Assembly: GCF_002006345.1 (NCBI RefSeq)
Contig: NZ_LZZM01000073.1
Coordinates: 1-64,000 of the forward strand
Source: Clostridium puniceum
GTDB lineage: Bacteria > Bacillota > Clostridia > Clostridiales > Clostridiaceae
Length of the DNA: 64,000 bases
Direction of reading: 5' to 3'
The stretch's first letter is position 1, and every line of letters begins with the position of its first letter. Position numbers and translations under genes: made by a program. Shown here in pieces: positions 37,360 through 47,237 of the stretch. Below the pieces are notes generated by a model. It was given only the letters and a program-made list of their open reading frames with translations. It did not search any database and was not told the origin of the DNA.

Positions 37360-37448
37360 TAATCAATATAAGTGGGTATTCCACTAGTATTTTCTTATTA
37401 TACATAATATTTTAACTTATGTTATTTCTTATAAGGGGGATTTTATTT

Positions 37449-38225
37449 ATGGACATTATGACAGTCATGAGCTTAATATTCGCGTTTGCCTGTATAATAG
37501 CAGGTTTTATTTTCGAAGGCGGTGCTCCTTTGGCATTAATTCAACCTAATGCATTTTTAATAGTTGTAGGAGGAACAATAGGTGCTGTAGGAATTTCGTT
37601 TCCTTCAAAAATAATAAAGAAGCTTCCAAAAATCTTGTCTATTGCTTTTAAAAAAAGAGACTTGGATTTACAAGCACATATCACTTACTTTAAAGGTGTA
37701 TCGCTTAGAACAAGAAAAAATGGCCTTTTAAGTTTAGACTCTGAATTATCAGATACTAATTTAGACCCTTTTATAAAAAAAGGATTACAAATGGTTGTTG
37801 ATGGAGTAGAACCATCTACTGTTAAGGGTATTTTAAACACTAAATTAGATAACCTTATATCGAGACATGAAGACTGTATTGAAATGCTATCAGCTGCTGG
37901 CGGATATGCTCCTACCATGGGTATTGTTGGAACAATAACAAGTTTGGTTATAGTTCTTAGCAATTTAAGTGATGCTGCTGCAATGGGAGGAAGAATCGCT
38001 GTTGCCTTTATAGCAACCTTATATGGTCTTGGTACTGCAAACCTTTTTTGGCTTCCTGTTGCTAGTAAATTAAAAGAACTTAATAAAGAAGAAATTATTG
38101 AAAAAGAAATGATTATTGAAGCTGTTCTATTAATTCAAGAAGGAGTTAATCCAAATACTTTAGTTAATAAGCTTTCTAGCTACTTAACTGAATCTCAAGT
38201 CAAATTATTAGAAGAAGATGATTAA
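37449..38225 (+). CDS. motA: Flagellar motor stator protein MotA
   Basis: A 258-residue stator protein with four membrane helices (first two near 3-22 and 30-50, last two about 145-190) and a cytoplasmic loop with charged residues that contact FliG. I use ATG 37449-37451 behind AAGGGGGA; the upstream ATG at 37419 adds ten residues absent in the family. Forms the proton-driven stator with MotB encoded 14 bases downstream. Confidence 0.95.
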   Translation: MDIMTVMSLIFAFACIIAGFIFEGGAPLALIQPNAFLIVVGGTIGAVGISFPSKIIKKLPKILSIAFKKRDLDLQAHITYFKGVSLRTRKNGLLSLDSELSDTNLDPFIKKGLQMVVDGVEPSTVKGILNTKLDNLISRHEDCIEMLSAAGGYAPTMGIVGTITSLVIVLSNLSDAAAMGGRIAVAFIATLYGLGTANLFWLPVASKLKELNKEEIIEKEMIIEAVLLIQEGVNPNTLVNKLSSYLTESQVKLLEEDD

Positions 38226-38239
38226 AAGAGGTATAAATT

Positions 38240-38980
38240 ATGAGACGAATAAAAAAAGAAAAAGATAATACCGAAAGATGGATGCTTTCTTACTTAGACT
38301 TTATAACTTTACTTATGATTTTCTTTCTAATGATGTATGCAATTTCTAATGTGGATAACAAGAAAGCTGACGCTCTTGCGCACTCACTAAAAATAGGTTT
38401 TAATTCTGGCAACGGAGAAAATGTAGTTGCAGTATCTGATAGTTCTAATACACCTGCTATTGTAGATGAAGAAACTTTAAAGGCTCTGACTGAAGCCGAA
38501 AAATTAGCTGATATAAAAAAGAAAGTTGATGAACTTGTAGAAAATTCAGAATTAAAAGGAAGCGTTACAACTTCAATTCAAGAAAGAGGACTTTTAATAA
38601 GTTTTAATGATAGTGTACTTTTTAATAGTGGTGATGATGCCGTAAAAAGTGACTGGCATAATAAATTAGTTTCTATATCAAAAGTTTTAAATGGAATAGA
38701 CAATTATATCCGTGTTGAAGGTCACACTGATAATGTAGCTATTAATACAGAACATTTTCATTCCAATTGGCAGCTATCATCTGATAGAGCCTCAAATGTT
38801 GTTGAATTTTTAATTTCTCAGGGAAATATTAAGGCTGAAAGATTATCAGCTGTAGGTTATGGAGAATATAGACCTGTTAAAGGAAATGACACTGAGGAAG
38901 GCAGATCTGCTAATAGAAGAGTTGATATATTAATATTAAATAATAAATTTAATGAATCTGAAATACAAAAAAGTAGATAA
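38240..38980 (+). CDS. motB: Flagellar motor stator protein MotB
   Basis: A 246-residue protein with one membrane helix (about 18-38) carrying the proton-binding Asp20 (YLDFITLLMIFF), a plug/linker, and an OmpA-like peptidoglycan-binding domain (about 115-240) with GHTDN at 161-165. No other flagellar gene is nearby. A strong terminator follows. Confidence 0.95.
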   Translation: MRRIKKEKDNTERWMLSYLDFITLLMIFFLMMYAISNVDNKKADALAHSLKIGFNSGNGENVVAVSDSSNTPAIVDEETLKALTEAEKLADIKKKVDELVENSELKGSVTTSIQERGLLISFNDSVLFNSGDDAVKSDWHNKLVSISKVLNGIDNYIRVEGHTDNVAINTEHFHSNWQLSSDRASNVVEFLISQGNIKAERLSAVGYGEYRPVKGNDTEEGRSANRRVDILILNNKFNESEIQKSR

Positions 38981-39092
38981 AAAATTTTTCAAACCAAATA
39001 CATATAAAGAACAAAATTAGTTCAAAACACTCACAAAATTAAGCGATGGTGGTACTCTCTATTTATTGTGTATCCAATATAAACTCAATAAT

Positions 39093-39142
39093 AAAAAGCA
39101 TATATATAAAGGCTTTTAGTTCCTTTATATATATGCTTTTTT
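39093..39142 (+). terminator. Terminator after motB
   Basis: AAGCATATATATAAAGG pairs with CCTTTATATATATGCTT and is followed by T6. A-rich 5' flank suggests it also stops the converging divIVA transcript (stop at 39186). Confidence 0.9.
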
Positions 39143-39185
39143 ATTTAGATAAACTTTTTATGCATTTTATAAATAACATCTGTTT

Positions 39186-39812
39186 TTATTCACCTTGAAC
39201 AAAAAAGCTTTTTATTTCATTTAATTCATCATTTAATAAAGCACGTTCCTCTGAATCTTCTTGCTTTTCTTCTTCCTTATTTAGTTCTATTTCTTTTTCT
39301 ATTATTTCATCTTGAACATTTTCTTCTTCTTCTATTGGATCTGAAATGTTATAATTTTTAACAAAATCTTTTTCTAGATCATCAAATGTTTCTAATTGAG
39401 TGTTCATAAAGTTTCTATATTTTGCTCTAAATTTAATAAATTCTTGTTTAACCTTTTCATACTCATCATTTATTTGAACAACATCATTATGAGCTTTATC
39501 CATAATCTTTTGAGCAGTTTCATTTGCATTTTTAACCATTAATTCTGCTTCTTTTTGAGCTGAATTTTTTGCTTGTTCCGCTGCATTTTGTGCAAGTAAC
39601 AAAGTATTTTGTATGGTTGTTTCAATTTTTGCATAATGCTCTACTTTTTCATTTAAATTTGCAAGCTTTTCTTTTAAATTTGCATTTTCTTTATAAAGCT
39701 CTTCATAATTTTCTACTACTTCATCTAGAAATTCGTCAACTTCATCAGCATTATAGCCTCTTAGCCCCTTTTTAAATTCCTTATTATTTATATCCATTGG
39801 TGTTAATTTCAT
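39186..39812 (-). CDS. divIVA: DivIVA domain protein
   Basis: A 208-residue coiled-coil protein with the N-terminal membrane-curvature-binding segment (MKLTPMDINNKEFKKGLRGY, NADEVDEFLDEVVENYE). The central coiled coil runs to about 150 and the C-terminus is very acidic. DivIVA marks negatively curved membranes at septa and poles. Last gene of the division cluster. Confidence 0.94.
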   Translation of the reverse strand: MKLTPMDINNKEFKKGLRGYNADEVDEFLDEVVENYEELYKENANLKEKLANLNEKVEHYAKIETTIQNTLLLAQNAAEQAKNSAQKEAELMVKNANETAQKIMDKAHNDVVQINDEYEKVKQEFIKFRAKYRNFMNTQLETFDDLEKDFVKNYNISDPIEEEENVQDEIIEKEIELNKEEEKQEDSEERALLNDELNEIKSFFVQGE

Positions 39813-39825
39813 ACTTTCACCTCAA

Positions 39826-40590
39826 CTATGTATATTTTTTTATAACAACTTTGATTTTTCCACTTTTGCTATTTCCAATAGAATCACCTATAATGAATTT
39901 TCCAAAACCCCTTATTGTAATTCTTTCTTCACCTTTTAGTTCATAACTTTTATCTTTTATCTTAACGTAATTTATTAAAACTTGACCTTGTTCTATCATT
40001 GCTGCTGATTTAGCTCTAGATAGATTGGTAATTTTAGAAACAACTCCATCAATTCTTAAAGAAGAAATTAATATAATTTCTTCTTTAAATGTGAATTTAG
40101 GTATAAGTTCAACTTTATCAACTACGCTTACTTTACAAACGACCTTAGCGATTTTATCTAAATTGTATATAATAAAACTTTCTATATCTTCATGAACTGG
40201 AACATAACAAATATTATCAGCTACTAATAAATCTCCAATTTTATTTCGTTCTATGCCAAGAGACAATATTCCACCTAAAAAATCTCTATGAGCAAGTTTC
40301 GAAAATTTTGATGTATTTTCTATCTTTATTAATTTCATTGGGAATGGACTTTCATATATATTGTTAAAAGAAATCATTCTTCTTTCAGCCTCTTGAAAAA
40401 ATCCATCAATTTCAACTTTAAATACTTTAGTAGATAAATTTTCTTGAAACCAATTCCAAATATTTGGTGGATAAAAATGTTTTCCAAATGTAGGTATATC
40501 TTTATCCTTTGCTAACAAATATCTTTCATATAAATTTAATGCATCACTTCTATCATCATCTGTAAAATATCGACTTATTTTTTCCTTCAT
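39826..40590 (-). CDS. ylmH: YlmH family S4-domain RNA-binding protein
   Basis: A 254-residue protein with a C-terminal S4 domain (about 180-240, LRIDGVVSKITNLSRAKSAA). B. subtilis YlmH is linked to division genes and to ribosome quality control together with RqcH, whose gene lies about 7 kb away. Thirteen bases upstream of divIVA and 2 bases downstream of yggT. Confidence 0.92.
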   Translation of the reverse strand: MKEKISRYFTDDDRSDALNLYERYLLAKDKDIPTFGKHFYPPNIWNWFQENLSTKVFKVEIDGFFQEAERRMISFNNIYESPFPMKLIKIENTSKFSKLAHRDFLGGILSLGIERNKIGDLLVADNICYVPVHEDIESFIIYNLDKIAKVVCKVSVVDKVELIPKFTFKEEIILISSLRIDGVVSKITNLSRAKSAAMIEQGQVLINYVKIKDKSYELKGEERITIRGFGKFIIGDSIGNSKSGKIKVVIKKYT

Positions 40591-40592
40591 AA

Positions 40593-40850
40593 TTAAAACA
40601 AAATTCCTAATAAAAGTTTTTTTAATACATCAAGAATAAATATTGCAATTATTGGTGAAAAATCTATTGGTAATCCTGGAATTAATCTATCTTGCAGTGT
40701 TTTTAGCGGCTCCATCATAGGATAAACAAAATTATGTATTGTGCTAACAACTTTATTATCCCTGATTTGAGGAATCCATGAAATTATAACTTCTAATAAT
40801 ATAGCTAGTTCTAATAGATTAAAAAGTGTAATGATAATATTTATAATCAT
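40593..40850 (-). CDS. YggT family membrane protein
   Basis: An 85-residue protein with two membrane helices and the family motif PMMEPLKTLQDRLIPGLPID. YlmG/YggT proteins are coded next to sepF in many Gram-positive bacteria; a role in division or membrane distribution is suspected but not proven. Confidence 0.92.
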   Translation of the reverse strand: MIINIIITLFNLLELAILLEVIISWIPQIRDNKVVSTIHNFVYPMMEPLKTLQDRLIPGLPIDFSPIIAIFILDVLKKLLLGILF

Positions 40851-40859
40851 TATTCCCTC

Positions 40860-41312
40860 CTATTTTGACCAATTAAACAATGCTTTTGAACTAAGTTCAT
40901 TTTTTAATTCATTTGTCACTTCAACATTTGAAGGTGAAAGAAGATATACTCCTTTTTCAATTTGTTGCAACTCTCCTCCTAATGCATAACAAGAACCACT
41001 TATAAAATCCAATAACCTTTGTGCTATTTTTAATTCTAATACAGTTGTATTTACTAACACTATTCTTCTATTTTTAAGAGCTTCACAGATTTCAGTTGCT
41101 TCTTCATAATCTACCGGTTTAGTTATCGTTACCTTTGTAGCTGAAGATGTATGGATATTTACAACCTTACTATTTTTCTTATTTGAAATAACAGGTTCTA
41201 CTTCTTCTTCCTCAACTATTTCTTTTTCATATTCTTCATCTTCATAGTCATCATACTCCTCATAGTCTTCGAATCCTAATAAAGATTTAACTTTTGATAA
41301 AACATTACTCAT
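40860..41312 (-). CDS. sepF: Cell division protein SepF
   Basis: A 150-residue protein with an N-terminal amphipathic membrane-binding helix ([14 protein letters not shown]), acidic linker and DUF552 core with [15 protein letters not shown] and [11 protein letters not shown]. Tethers FtsZ to the membrane. Overlaps ylmE by 8 bases. Confidence 0.95.
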   Translation of the reverse strand: MSNVLSKVKSLLGFEDYEEYDDYEDEEYEKEIVEEEEVEPVISNKKNSKVVNIHTSSATKVTITKPVDYEEATEICEALKNRRIVLVNTTVLELKIAQRLLDFISGSCYALGGELQQIEKGVYLLSPSNVEVTNELKNELSSKALFNWSK

Positions 41313-41994
41313 TGCTTGCTCCTCCTATAATATAATTTCTCTCTCCAAATATTCCTGTTCCTATTCTGACTAAATTAGATCCTTCTTCTATAGCTGTCAT
41401 AAAATCATGAGTCATTCCCATAGATAATATTTTCATAGTTATATTTTTATATTCTTTTTCTTTAAGATCATCAAATATTTCTTTTGTTCTTTTGAAATAT
41501 TTTCTGTTACTTTCTTCATCTCCAATTGGAATAATTACCATTATACCACTTACAGAAACATAATTACATTTTTTAACAGCTTCTATAAACTCATATAAAT
41601 CTTCTTCTAAAATTCCACTTTTACTCTCTTCTCTTCCAATATTGATTTGAATTAATGTATTGGCAATCTTATTAGCTTTTCCAAAAAACTTTTCTATTTC
41701 ATTTAATAAACTAATGCTGCCTAAAGAATGTATCAAATAAACTTTATCGACTAAGTACTTAACTTTATTACTTTGAAGTTGCCCTATGAAATGCCATTTT
41801 ACATCATCATGAAAGTTTTCTGATTTTTTTACTAATTCTTGGACTTTGTTTTCTCCAAAATCCCTTATTCCCGCTATATATGCTTCCTCTAATTCTTCTA
41901 GTGGTTTTGTCTTAGAAACTGCTAAAAGCTTTACTTCTTCTGGAATTTTAGATTTTAGTTCTTCTATATTTTGCTTAATCCCATAATGTAACAC
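41305..41994 (-). CDS. YggS/YlmE family PLP homeostasis protein
   Basis: A 229-residue single-domain alanine-racemase-fold protein with PLP lysine Lys28 in LLAVSKTKP. Family members balance pyridoxal phosphate pools. It is part of the ylm group (ylmE-sepF-yggT-ylmH-divIVA). Confidence 0.93.
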   Translation of the reverse strand: MLHYGIKQNIEELKSKIPEEVKLLAVSKTKPLEELEEAYIAGIRDFGENKVQELVKKSENFHDDVKWHFIGQLQSNKVKYLVDKVYLIHSLGSISLLNEIEKFFGKANKIANTLIQINIGREESKSGILEEDLYEFIEAVKKCNYVSVSGIMVIIPIGDEESNRKYFKRTKEIFDDLKEKEYKNITMKILSMGMTHDFMTAIEEGSNLVRIGTGIFGERNYIIGGASNE

Positions 41995-42078
41995 CTTAAA
42001 AACGCATCCTTTCTATACTACACTCTAGTTTATATTCTATATGAATTTAAAATTTCCTCTAAAAATATAAATTAAATT

Positions 42079-42813
42079 TTATTTCTTACTATCATCTCTG
42101 ACCATATACTTAACATTTGCACTTGCTGTTGTTGGAGGCATAGTTATTTTATCTATCTTTTCAATATTTACATAAAGTTTTCTAAACATAAGCTCTTTAA
42201 TATGACTTCCATCTTCTAACAACGCCGCCTTTAATTTTTCTGGATCTCCTATAACATAAATATTAAAGGGAGCATATTCCATTCCTCCATCTTCAAACCC
42301 CATAAATGCCCAGCTACATACTACTCCGGTCCACGGAACAATTCTATGATTATTAACGCTGATCGCTTCTGCACCAGCTGTTCTAAGCTCATTTAATATT
42401 AATTCCATATCATAATAATGTAATAGCTTATTATTAATTTCATCTGGATTTTCTTCAAATGCATTGATTTTTCCATCTTTTATTGTTAATACAATTCCAG
42501 ATCCTTCAACTTTATTTAATCCAATGAACATTTCATAGTCAATAATTTGAGCTTTCATATCGTCCAAAATTTTATCATCTTTTTTATAATTATTTGTATA
42601 TTTATTAATTTTGGATTTTTTTTCAATAGTATCTTCTTTTAAATTTCCAATATCTTTATATAAATTTGCTCTTTGTTCAACTGCATTTTGATATTCTGCC
42701 GAATTTAACTGACTATAAGATTGAATTCGTTGAAAATTAAAATTCATTGATATTAAAACTCCAAGTATTATTGCTGCAATGAAAACAAAGAAAAAGCCAT
42801 TATTATTTTTCAT
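42079..42813 (-). CDS. DUF881 family membrane protein
   Basis: A 244-residue protein with one N-terminal membrane helix, a coiled coil (about 40-90) and the DUF881 domain with GSGIVLTIKDG and AEAISVNNHRIVPWTG. Start chosen at ATG 42811-42813, with GAGGTGAT upstream; the earlier ATG at 42828 overlaps that site. The second DUF881 gene in the cluster (see 43233). Function unknown; conserved beside ftsQ in Gram-positives. Confidence 0.9.
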   Translation of the reverse strand: MKNNNGFFFVFIAAIILGVLISMNFNFQRIQSYSQLNSAEYQNAVEQRANLYKDIGNLKEDTIEKKSKINKYTNNYKKDDKILDDMKAQIIDYEMFIGLNKVEGSGIVLTIKDGKINAFEENPDEINNKLLHYYDMELILNELRTAGAEAISVNNHRIVPWTGVVCSWAFMGFEDGGMEYAPFNIYVIGDPEKLKAALLEDGSHIKELMFRKLYVNIEKIDKITMPPTTASANVKYMVRDDSKK

Positions 42814-42827
42814 CACATCACCTCTCA

Positions 42828-43220
42828 TTAGTTAATATCATTGTTTTCTTTTTCTATAGAATTTTTTTTATATAGATTCTTTCTTCTTATTTTAAGTTCT
42901 TCTATTAGTAATCTTCTTATAATTGCAAAATTATCAAATATTCTTCCACCAAATACAATTACTGCTGCCATATAAATTGGTATTCCTAGTTTATCTCCTA
43001 AATATGCAAGACCTGCTGCAAGCAATGCATTCCCAAAGAAACCTGATATAAATATATCTGGCTGAAAATTTTTTGAAAGGTTCCCTCTAATTGCTCCGAA
43101 AACAGAATCTAAACAAGCAAGTATAGCTACAGACATATATGGGGACAGTTTATCTGATATGTTAACATTAAGTACAAATCCAAGTATTATTCCAATTAAT
43201 AGTCCTATTACTGCTATCAA
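42828..43220 (-). CDS. sbp: DUF1290 small basic protein Sbp
   Basis: A 130-residue membrane protein with about three helices and the family signature ALLAAGLAYLGDKLGIPIY. Sbp is coded between ylxW- and ylxX-type DUF881 genes near ftsZ in B. subtilis; its molecular role is unknown. Confidence 0.9.
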   Translation of the reverse strand: MIAVIGLLIGIILGFVLNVNISDKLSPYMSVAILACLDSVFGAIRGNLSKNFQPDIFISGFFGNALLAAGLAYLGDKLGIPIYMAAVIVFGGRIFDNFAIIRRLLIEELKIRRKNLYKKNSIEKENNDIN

Positions 43221-43232
43221 ATTAACTCGCTC

Positions 43233-43961
43233 CTATTCTTTTACTAATTTAATAAAGTCACTTTTTAATGATTGTGTTGTCTTCCCTATAAATATGTCAT
43301 CTTCCGATTTTACTTCATTATTATAGTTAGGAAGCACTCCATAATCTAAAGATCCTGCAAAAGTTACTCCTACATTAAGTCTTCCTTTTTCCCCAATGGC
43401 CTTAATAGCTATTTTTTCTTTTGGATAAACTCTTCCCGTAGACCCCACTGCAATGGAATTTCCTGCTATTTTAATTCCTGTTTGAGGAGTTATTCTAATA
43501 TCATTTATTGATATAGCCTCTGCACCTGAGTACCAAAGTAAGTTTACTATATGAACTAATTCATCTTCACCTAAATCTCTATTAACTTCAGCTGAATTAG
43601 CTCCAAATATAGATGACTTAGGAGATATTGTCAAGATTATTCCAGGTCCTTTAACATCGACCACTCCTAAATGCATTCTAGCATTATCTAATTGATTTTT
43701 TATATCCGTTCCCATATTACCATCTTTAGCTGCTGTTTCTTCTAATTGCTTAAGTTCATCTGATATCTTAGAATTTGTTGTTATTAATTCTTGCTTCTCT
43801 TTTTTTAATGACTCAATTTCTGCAATTATATCATTTTTATCATAATTACTAATTTTAGCTTCAATATTCTTGCCAGATAAAACTTTAAATTGATATGCTA
43901 ATAAAAATCCTAAAAGCCCACAAACAATTGCTACAAATATTTGCGATCTAGACACCTTCAT
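43233..43961 (-). CDS. DUF881 family membrane protein
   Basis: A 242-residue protein with one membrane helix (about 8-25), a coiled coil (about 40-85) and a DUF881 domain (GPGIILTISPKS, AEAISINDIRITPQTG). Six bases downstream of the ftsQ stop, it is paralogous to the 42079 gene. Confidence 0.9.
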   Translation of the reverse strand: MKVSRSQIFVAIVCGLLGFLLAYQFKVLSGKNIEAKISNYDKNDIIAEIESLKKEKQELITTNSKISDELKQLEETAAKDGNMGTDIKNQLDNARMHLGVVDVKGPGIILTISPKSSIFGANSAEVNRDLGEDELVHIVNLLWYSGAEAISINDIRITPQTGIKIAGNSIAVGSTGRVYPKEKIAIKAIGEKGRLNVGVTFAGSLDYGVLPNYNNEVKSEDDIFIGKTTQSLKSDFIKLVKE

Positions 43962-43967
43962 ATCTTT

Positions 43968-44726
43968 CTACCTTCCTTTTTTATAATATACTGGAGTTCC
44001 ATTAAAACCTACATCTATATACCCTTCAACAATCCCAATGTTAGGATTTTCGATAATATGCAATAATTTATTCATTTTATCTGGTATATTTTCATCATTT
44101 CCAAGTTTTCCTTCAACTTTTCCAATATATATTTTTATATTCATCAAATCAGTCACATCAATAGAGTCTATATTATAATTAGTTGGATTATTTTTTGTAA
44201 TTTGATAAAAAATATCTAAAAATGCTAACATTCTAGTATTATCTACTGTTTTATTTCCTAATCCAACATCTTTTAAATTTATTCCTATTATATTTACTAA
44301 TTTTCTATTTTCAACAGTATCTGTTTTTTCAAGCAATAATGATCCACTATCTAAAACATATTTGTATCCATCTTTTTCTACACAATATATTCCTTGCTTT
44401 TCAGATACCTTTATATCAACTTGCTTAGGATATACCTTCTTAATTTCAACATTTTCTACATATGGATTTTTTTTAGCTTCATTTATAATATTTTTCTTAT
44501 TTATAAAGAAAATATTCTGACCGATTAAGTTTTCTGTTCTACTTTTAACATCTTCTCCACTCATTATTGGATTTCCTAAAATAGCAACCTTTTTTATATT
44601 GAAGAAATTTGATTTAATTGCAAAAATCACTCCTCCAACAGCTAAGATTATAATTATTATAGCTATTCTTTTTATTAATCTTCTACGTTTTGCTTTTAAA
44701 ATAAATTTATTATTATTCTTTATCAT
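43968..44726 (-). CDS. ftsQ: Cell division protein FtsQ/DivIB
   Basis: A divisome protein with a basic cytoplasmic N-terminus, one membrane helix (about 18-40), a POTRA domain (NIKKVAILGNPIMSGEDV to VDIKVSEKQG) and beta domain. The ATG at 44724-44726 has AGGG 6 bases upstream and is preferred over ATG 44732 (253 aa). The 269 bases upstream hold only hairpins. Confidence 0.93.
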   Translation of the reverse strand: MIKNNNKFILKAKRRRLIKRIAIIIIILAVGGVIFAIKSNFFNIKKVAILGNPIMSGEDVKSRTENLIGQNIFFINKKNIINEAKKNPYVENVEIKKVYPKQVDIKVSEKQGIYCVEKDGYKYVLDSGSLLLEKTDTVENRKLVNIIGINLKDVGLGNKTVDNTRMLAFLDIFYQITKNNPTNYNIDSIDVTDLMNIKIYIGKVEGKLGNDENIPDKMNKLLHIIENPNIGIVEGYIDVGFNGTPVYYKKGR

Positions 44727-44995
44727 ATACATCCCTATTCTTTGACATGTTACCTATATAATAACATGAATTTTCATATAATATTAATAAAAATTCTTAA
44801 TATTATCATAACACTTTATAAAGATATTTTCATTAAAATTTACAATAGAATTTTCATACTTACTAAAAATAATTCTATATTGACTGTCAATTCTATAAAT
44901 ATTATGTAAAATCTTAATTTTACCTTTTATTTTTTTGCGCACACTTAAATAGAGGACAAAGAATTTACATTTTAGTTCTTCGCCCTGCATTTATT
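44727..44995. other. Hairpin-rich gap between spoVE/ftsW and ftsQ
   Basis: Contains CATGTTA/TAACATG (44746-44752, 44762-44768), TAATATTAA/TTAATATTA (44779-44787, 44797-44805), and a GU-containing 10-base stem just after the spoVE stop (about 44957-44988) with no T-run. murG is often found between these genes in other bacteria; I see no trace of it here. Confidence 0.5.
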
Positions 44996-46138
44996 TTATA
45001 TTTGTTTCAGTTCTTCTTTTCCTTCAATCTGGCGTGATATATTTAATAATATTCCAACAGCTGTCATGTTGATTACAAGTGCAGTTCCTCCATAACTAAT
45101 AAACGGTAGTGGAACTCCTGTAACTGGCATTGAACCTGTTACAACAGCAATATTTATTATTGATTGAACTGCTATAACTGAAGTTATTCCTATTGCAAGA
45201 AGCGTACCATATGTATCTCTTGCTTTCATAGCTACATTAATGCCTCTCCAAATAAGTATTACAAAGAGAGTTATTATAAATACACACCCTATAAGACCTA
45301 ATTCTTCACCTATAATAGAAAATATAAAATCATTATGTGGTTCAGGCATATACATAGTCTTTTGCCTTGACTGTCCAAGTCCTAAACCAGTAATCCCACC
45401 AGAACCTAATGCATAAAAGGATTGTATTAATTGATACCCATTACCACTTGGATCCTTCCACGGATCTGTAAAGTTAAGAAGCCTTCTCAGTCTATATGGC
45501 TCAAATATAATAAAGACAACAGCTGCGCCCCCTATGACAGGAGCTACAATTCCAAATAAATGCTTCAGTTGACCACCAGCTGCAAATAACACTATAAATG
45601 TAACAATCATTATAACTGAAGCTATACTTAAATTTTTTTCTGCCAATACTAAGGCTGCATAAAATCCTGATACTCCAAGATAAGGTAATATACCACTGCT
45701 AAATTTCTTTACGCCCTCGCCTTTAGCTTCAAGACTCATGGCTAAAAACAATACTGTAATATATTTTGCAAGGTCAGATGGTTGAAAACTTTGTGATCCA
45801 ATGTAAACCCATCTTTGCGCTCCATTAGTTGCTGGAAAAAAGAATACTGCTATCAATAAAGGAATACTTATAATCATTATTCCTAATGTATATTTCTTTA
45901 ACTTATGATAATCAAAACACATTGCAAATGCCATTGCAAATATTCCAATAACTGCTGATATTAATTGTTTCTTTAAAAAATACATACTATCTTTATTAGG
46001 TGTTGTAAACATTGCAGTATAAGAACTTGCAGAATATACCATAACTACTCCAATCGTCAAAAGTAAAGCTACAGTATAAAATATTCCATAATCTATTTCC
46101 CCCATTTTTCTTTTTCCTTTGGACCTAATGACTTTCAT
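44996..46138 (-). CDS. FtsW/SpoVE family peptidoglycan polymerase
   Basis: A SEDS-family glycosyltransferase with ten membrane helices that polymerises lipid II, here probably for division or spore cortex. Visible motifs include GLGLGQSRQK and PEPHNDFIFSIIGEELG. Start ATG 46136-46138 (380 aa) has GGAGG 9 bases upstream; the longer frame begins with a TTG overlapping that site. Lies in the position of spoVE in B. subtilis (after mraY), but only one SEDS gene is in the cluster, so it may serve as FtsW. Confidence 0.93.
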   Translation of the reverse strand: MKVIRSKGKRKMGEIDYGIFYTVALLLTIGVVMVYSASSYTAMFTTPNKDSMYFLKKQLISAVIGIFAMAFAMCFDYHKLKKYTLGIMIISIPLLIAVFFFPATNGAQRWVYIGSQSFQPSDLAKYITVLFLAMSLEAKGEGVKKFSSGILPYLGVSGFYAALVLAEKNLSIASVIMIVTFIVLFAAGGQLKHLFGIVAPVIGGAAVVFIIFEPYRLRRLLNFTDPWKDPSGNGYQLIQSFYALGSGGITGLGLGQSRQKTMYMPEPHNDFIFSIIGEELGLIGCVFIITLFVILIWRGINVAMKARDTYGTLLAIGITSVIAVQSIINIAVVTGSMPVTGVPLPFISYGGTALVINMTAVGILLNISRQIEGKEELKQI

Positions 46139-46167
46139 ACATAAATCCTCCAAACTTACTGAACTAA

Positions 46168-46187
46168 GGCATATGAAATAATATACC
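46168..46187. repeat. Repeat-family end between mraY and spoVE (copy D)
   Basis: Plus strand reads GGCATATGAAATAATATACC, matching the GGCATATG end of the intergenic family. It fills much of the short mraY-spoVE gap and touches the mraY stop. Confidence 0.4.
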
Positions 46188-47161
46188 TATATTGCCATAA
46201 AACCTATAATACATAAAATTGTTGTAATAATAGAGAATATTATCACTATTTTTACTTCACTCCAACCTACTTGTTCAAAATGATGATGTATAGGAGACAT
46301 CTTAAAGACTCTTTTACCAGTTAATTTAAATGAAGTAACTTGAATGATAACTGATAAAGTTTCAATTACATATATACCACCAACTATAACTACAAATATC
46401 TCCATCTTTAACATTAATGCTAACGTTCCTATAACTCCTCCTAGAGCCAATGAGCCTGTATCTCCCATAAATATCTTTGCTGGGAAAGCATTAAATTTTA
46501 AGAATCCAAGTAACGCTCCTGCTAGCGCTATTGAAAAAATTGCTACTTCTTGATTTCCTGTTCTAAAACCAACAATTGCAAAGAAAGTTAAAACTATTAC
46601 TGTTACAGAAGTTGCAAGTCCATCTACACCATCTGTTAAGTTTACTGCATTAGTTACAGATGCATAATAAACTATTACGAAAGGTATGTAAAGTATACCT
46701 AAATTTAATTTAAAATTTATAAATGGAACTAAAATATCTGTTCCTATATAGTTATATCCATACCAAGCTAAAGCTAATGAAAATAAAATCAATAATATCA
46801 TTTTCTGTGCTGCCTTTAATCCTAGGTTATCTTTATGAATTATCTTTAAAATATCATCTAAAAATCCAATAAATCCAAAAGCAAGGAATGAATATAAGAT
46901 TATCATTTCTTTGTCCATAAGCTTATGCCCCATAATTAATATAGTAGCAGCTACTGAAATGAAAAATATAAGTCCTCCCATTGTTGGCGTACCTGATTTT
47001 TTTTGATGACTTTTAGGTCCATCTTTTCTAATATTTTGACCAAATTTTAATTTGTGTAGTGCTGGTATAAATATTGGTCCAAGTATCATTGAAAATACAA
47101 ATCCCATTATTAATGGTGCTAAAATTTTTGAGCCTATTATTAAATTTACTATTTCCCCCAT
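46187..47161 (-). CDS. mraY: Phospho-N-acetylmuramoyl-pentapeptide transferase MraY
   Basis: Transfers phospho-MurNAc-pentapeptide to undecaprenyl phosphate, forming lipid I. The 324-residue protein has ten membrane helices, [16 protein letters not shown] and the active-site [12 protein letters not shown]. Length is normal. ATG 47159-47161 lacks a good ribosome binding site, and an in-frame TAG lies directly before it; an orphan strong site is 65 bases upstream. Confidence 0.96.
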   Translation of the reverse strand: MGEIVNLIIGSKILAPLIMGFVFSMILGPIFIPALHKLKFGQNIRKDGPKSHQKKSGTPTMGGLIFFISVAATILIMGHKLMDKEMIILYSFLAFGFIGFLDDILKIIHKDNLGLKAAQKMILLILFSLALAWYGYNYIGTDILVPFINFKLNLGILYIPFVIVYYASVTNAVNLTDGVDGLATSVTVIVLTFFAIVGFRTGNQEVAIFSIALAGALLGFLKFNAFPAKIFMGDTGSLALGGVIGTLALMLKMEIFVVIVGGIYVIETLSVIIQVTSFKLTGKRVFKMSPIHHHFEQVGWSEVKIVIIFSIITTILCIIGFMAI

Positions 47162-47171
47162 CTAGTGTTGC

Positions 47172-47222
47172 CTAATACATCCAAAATAAAAGTCTATTTA
47201 GAAGATGCTTATAATAAGGCAA
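47172..47222 (-). CDS. Possible 16-codon leader peptide before mraY
   Basis: A perfect AGGAGGTGA (complement of 47224-47232) lies immediately after the murF stop, but no annotated gene starts there. A TTG 4 bases later opens a 16-codon frame (MPYYKHLLNRLLFWMY) that stops 12 bases before the mraY ATG. It may couple murF and mraY translation, or it may mark a lost start. Low confidence as a real peptide. Confidence 0.25.
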   Translation of the reverse strand: MPYYKHLLNRLLFWMY

Positions 47223-47237
47223 GTCACCTCCTTCGTT

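Noticed and set aside
44784-44990. A 68-codon minus-strand ORF between spoVE/ftsW and ftsQ.
   Set aside because: No ribosome binding site, AT-rich composition with Ile/Asn/Lys bias, and it overlaps several hairpins; it resembles no known protein. Treated as intergenic.
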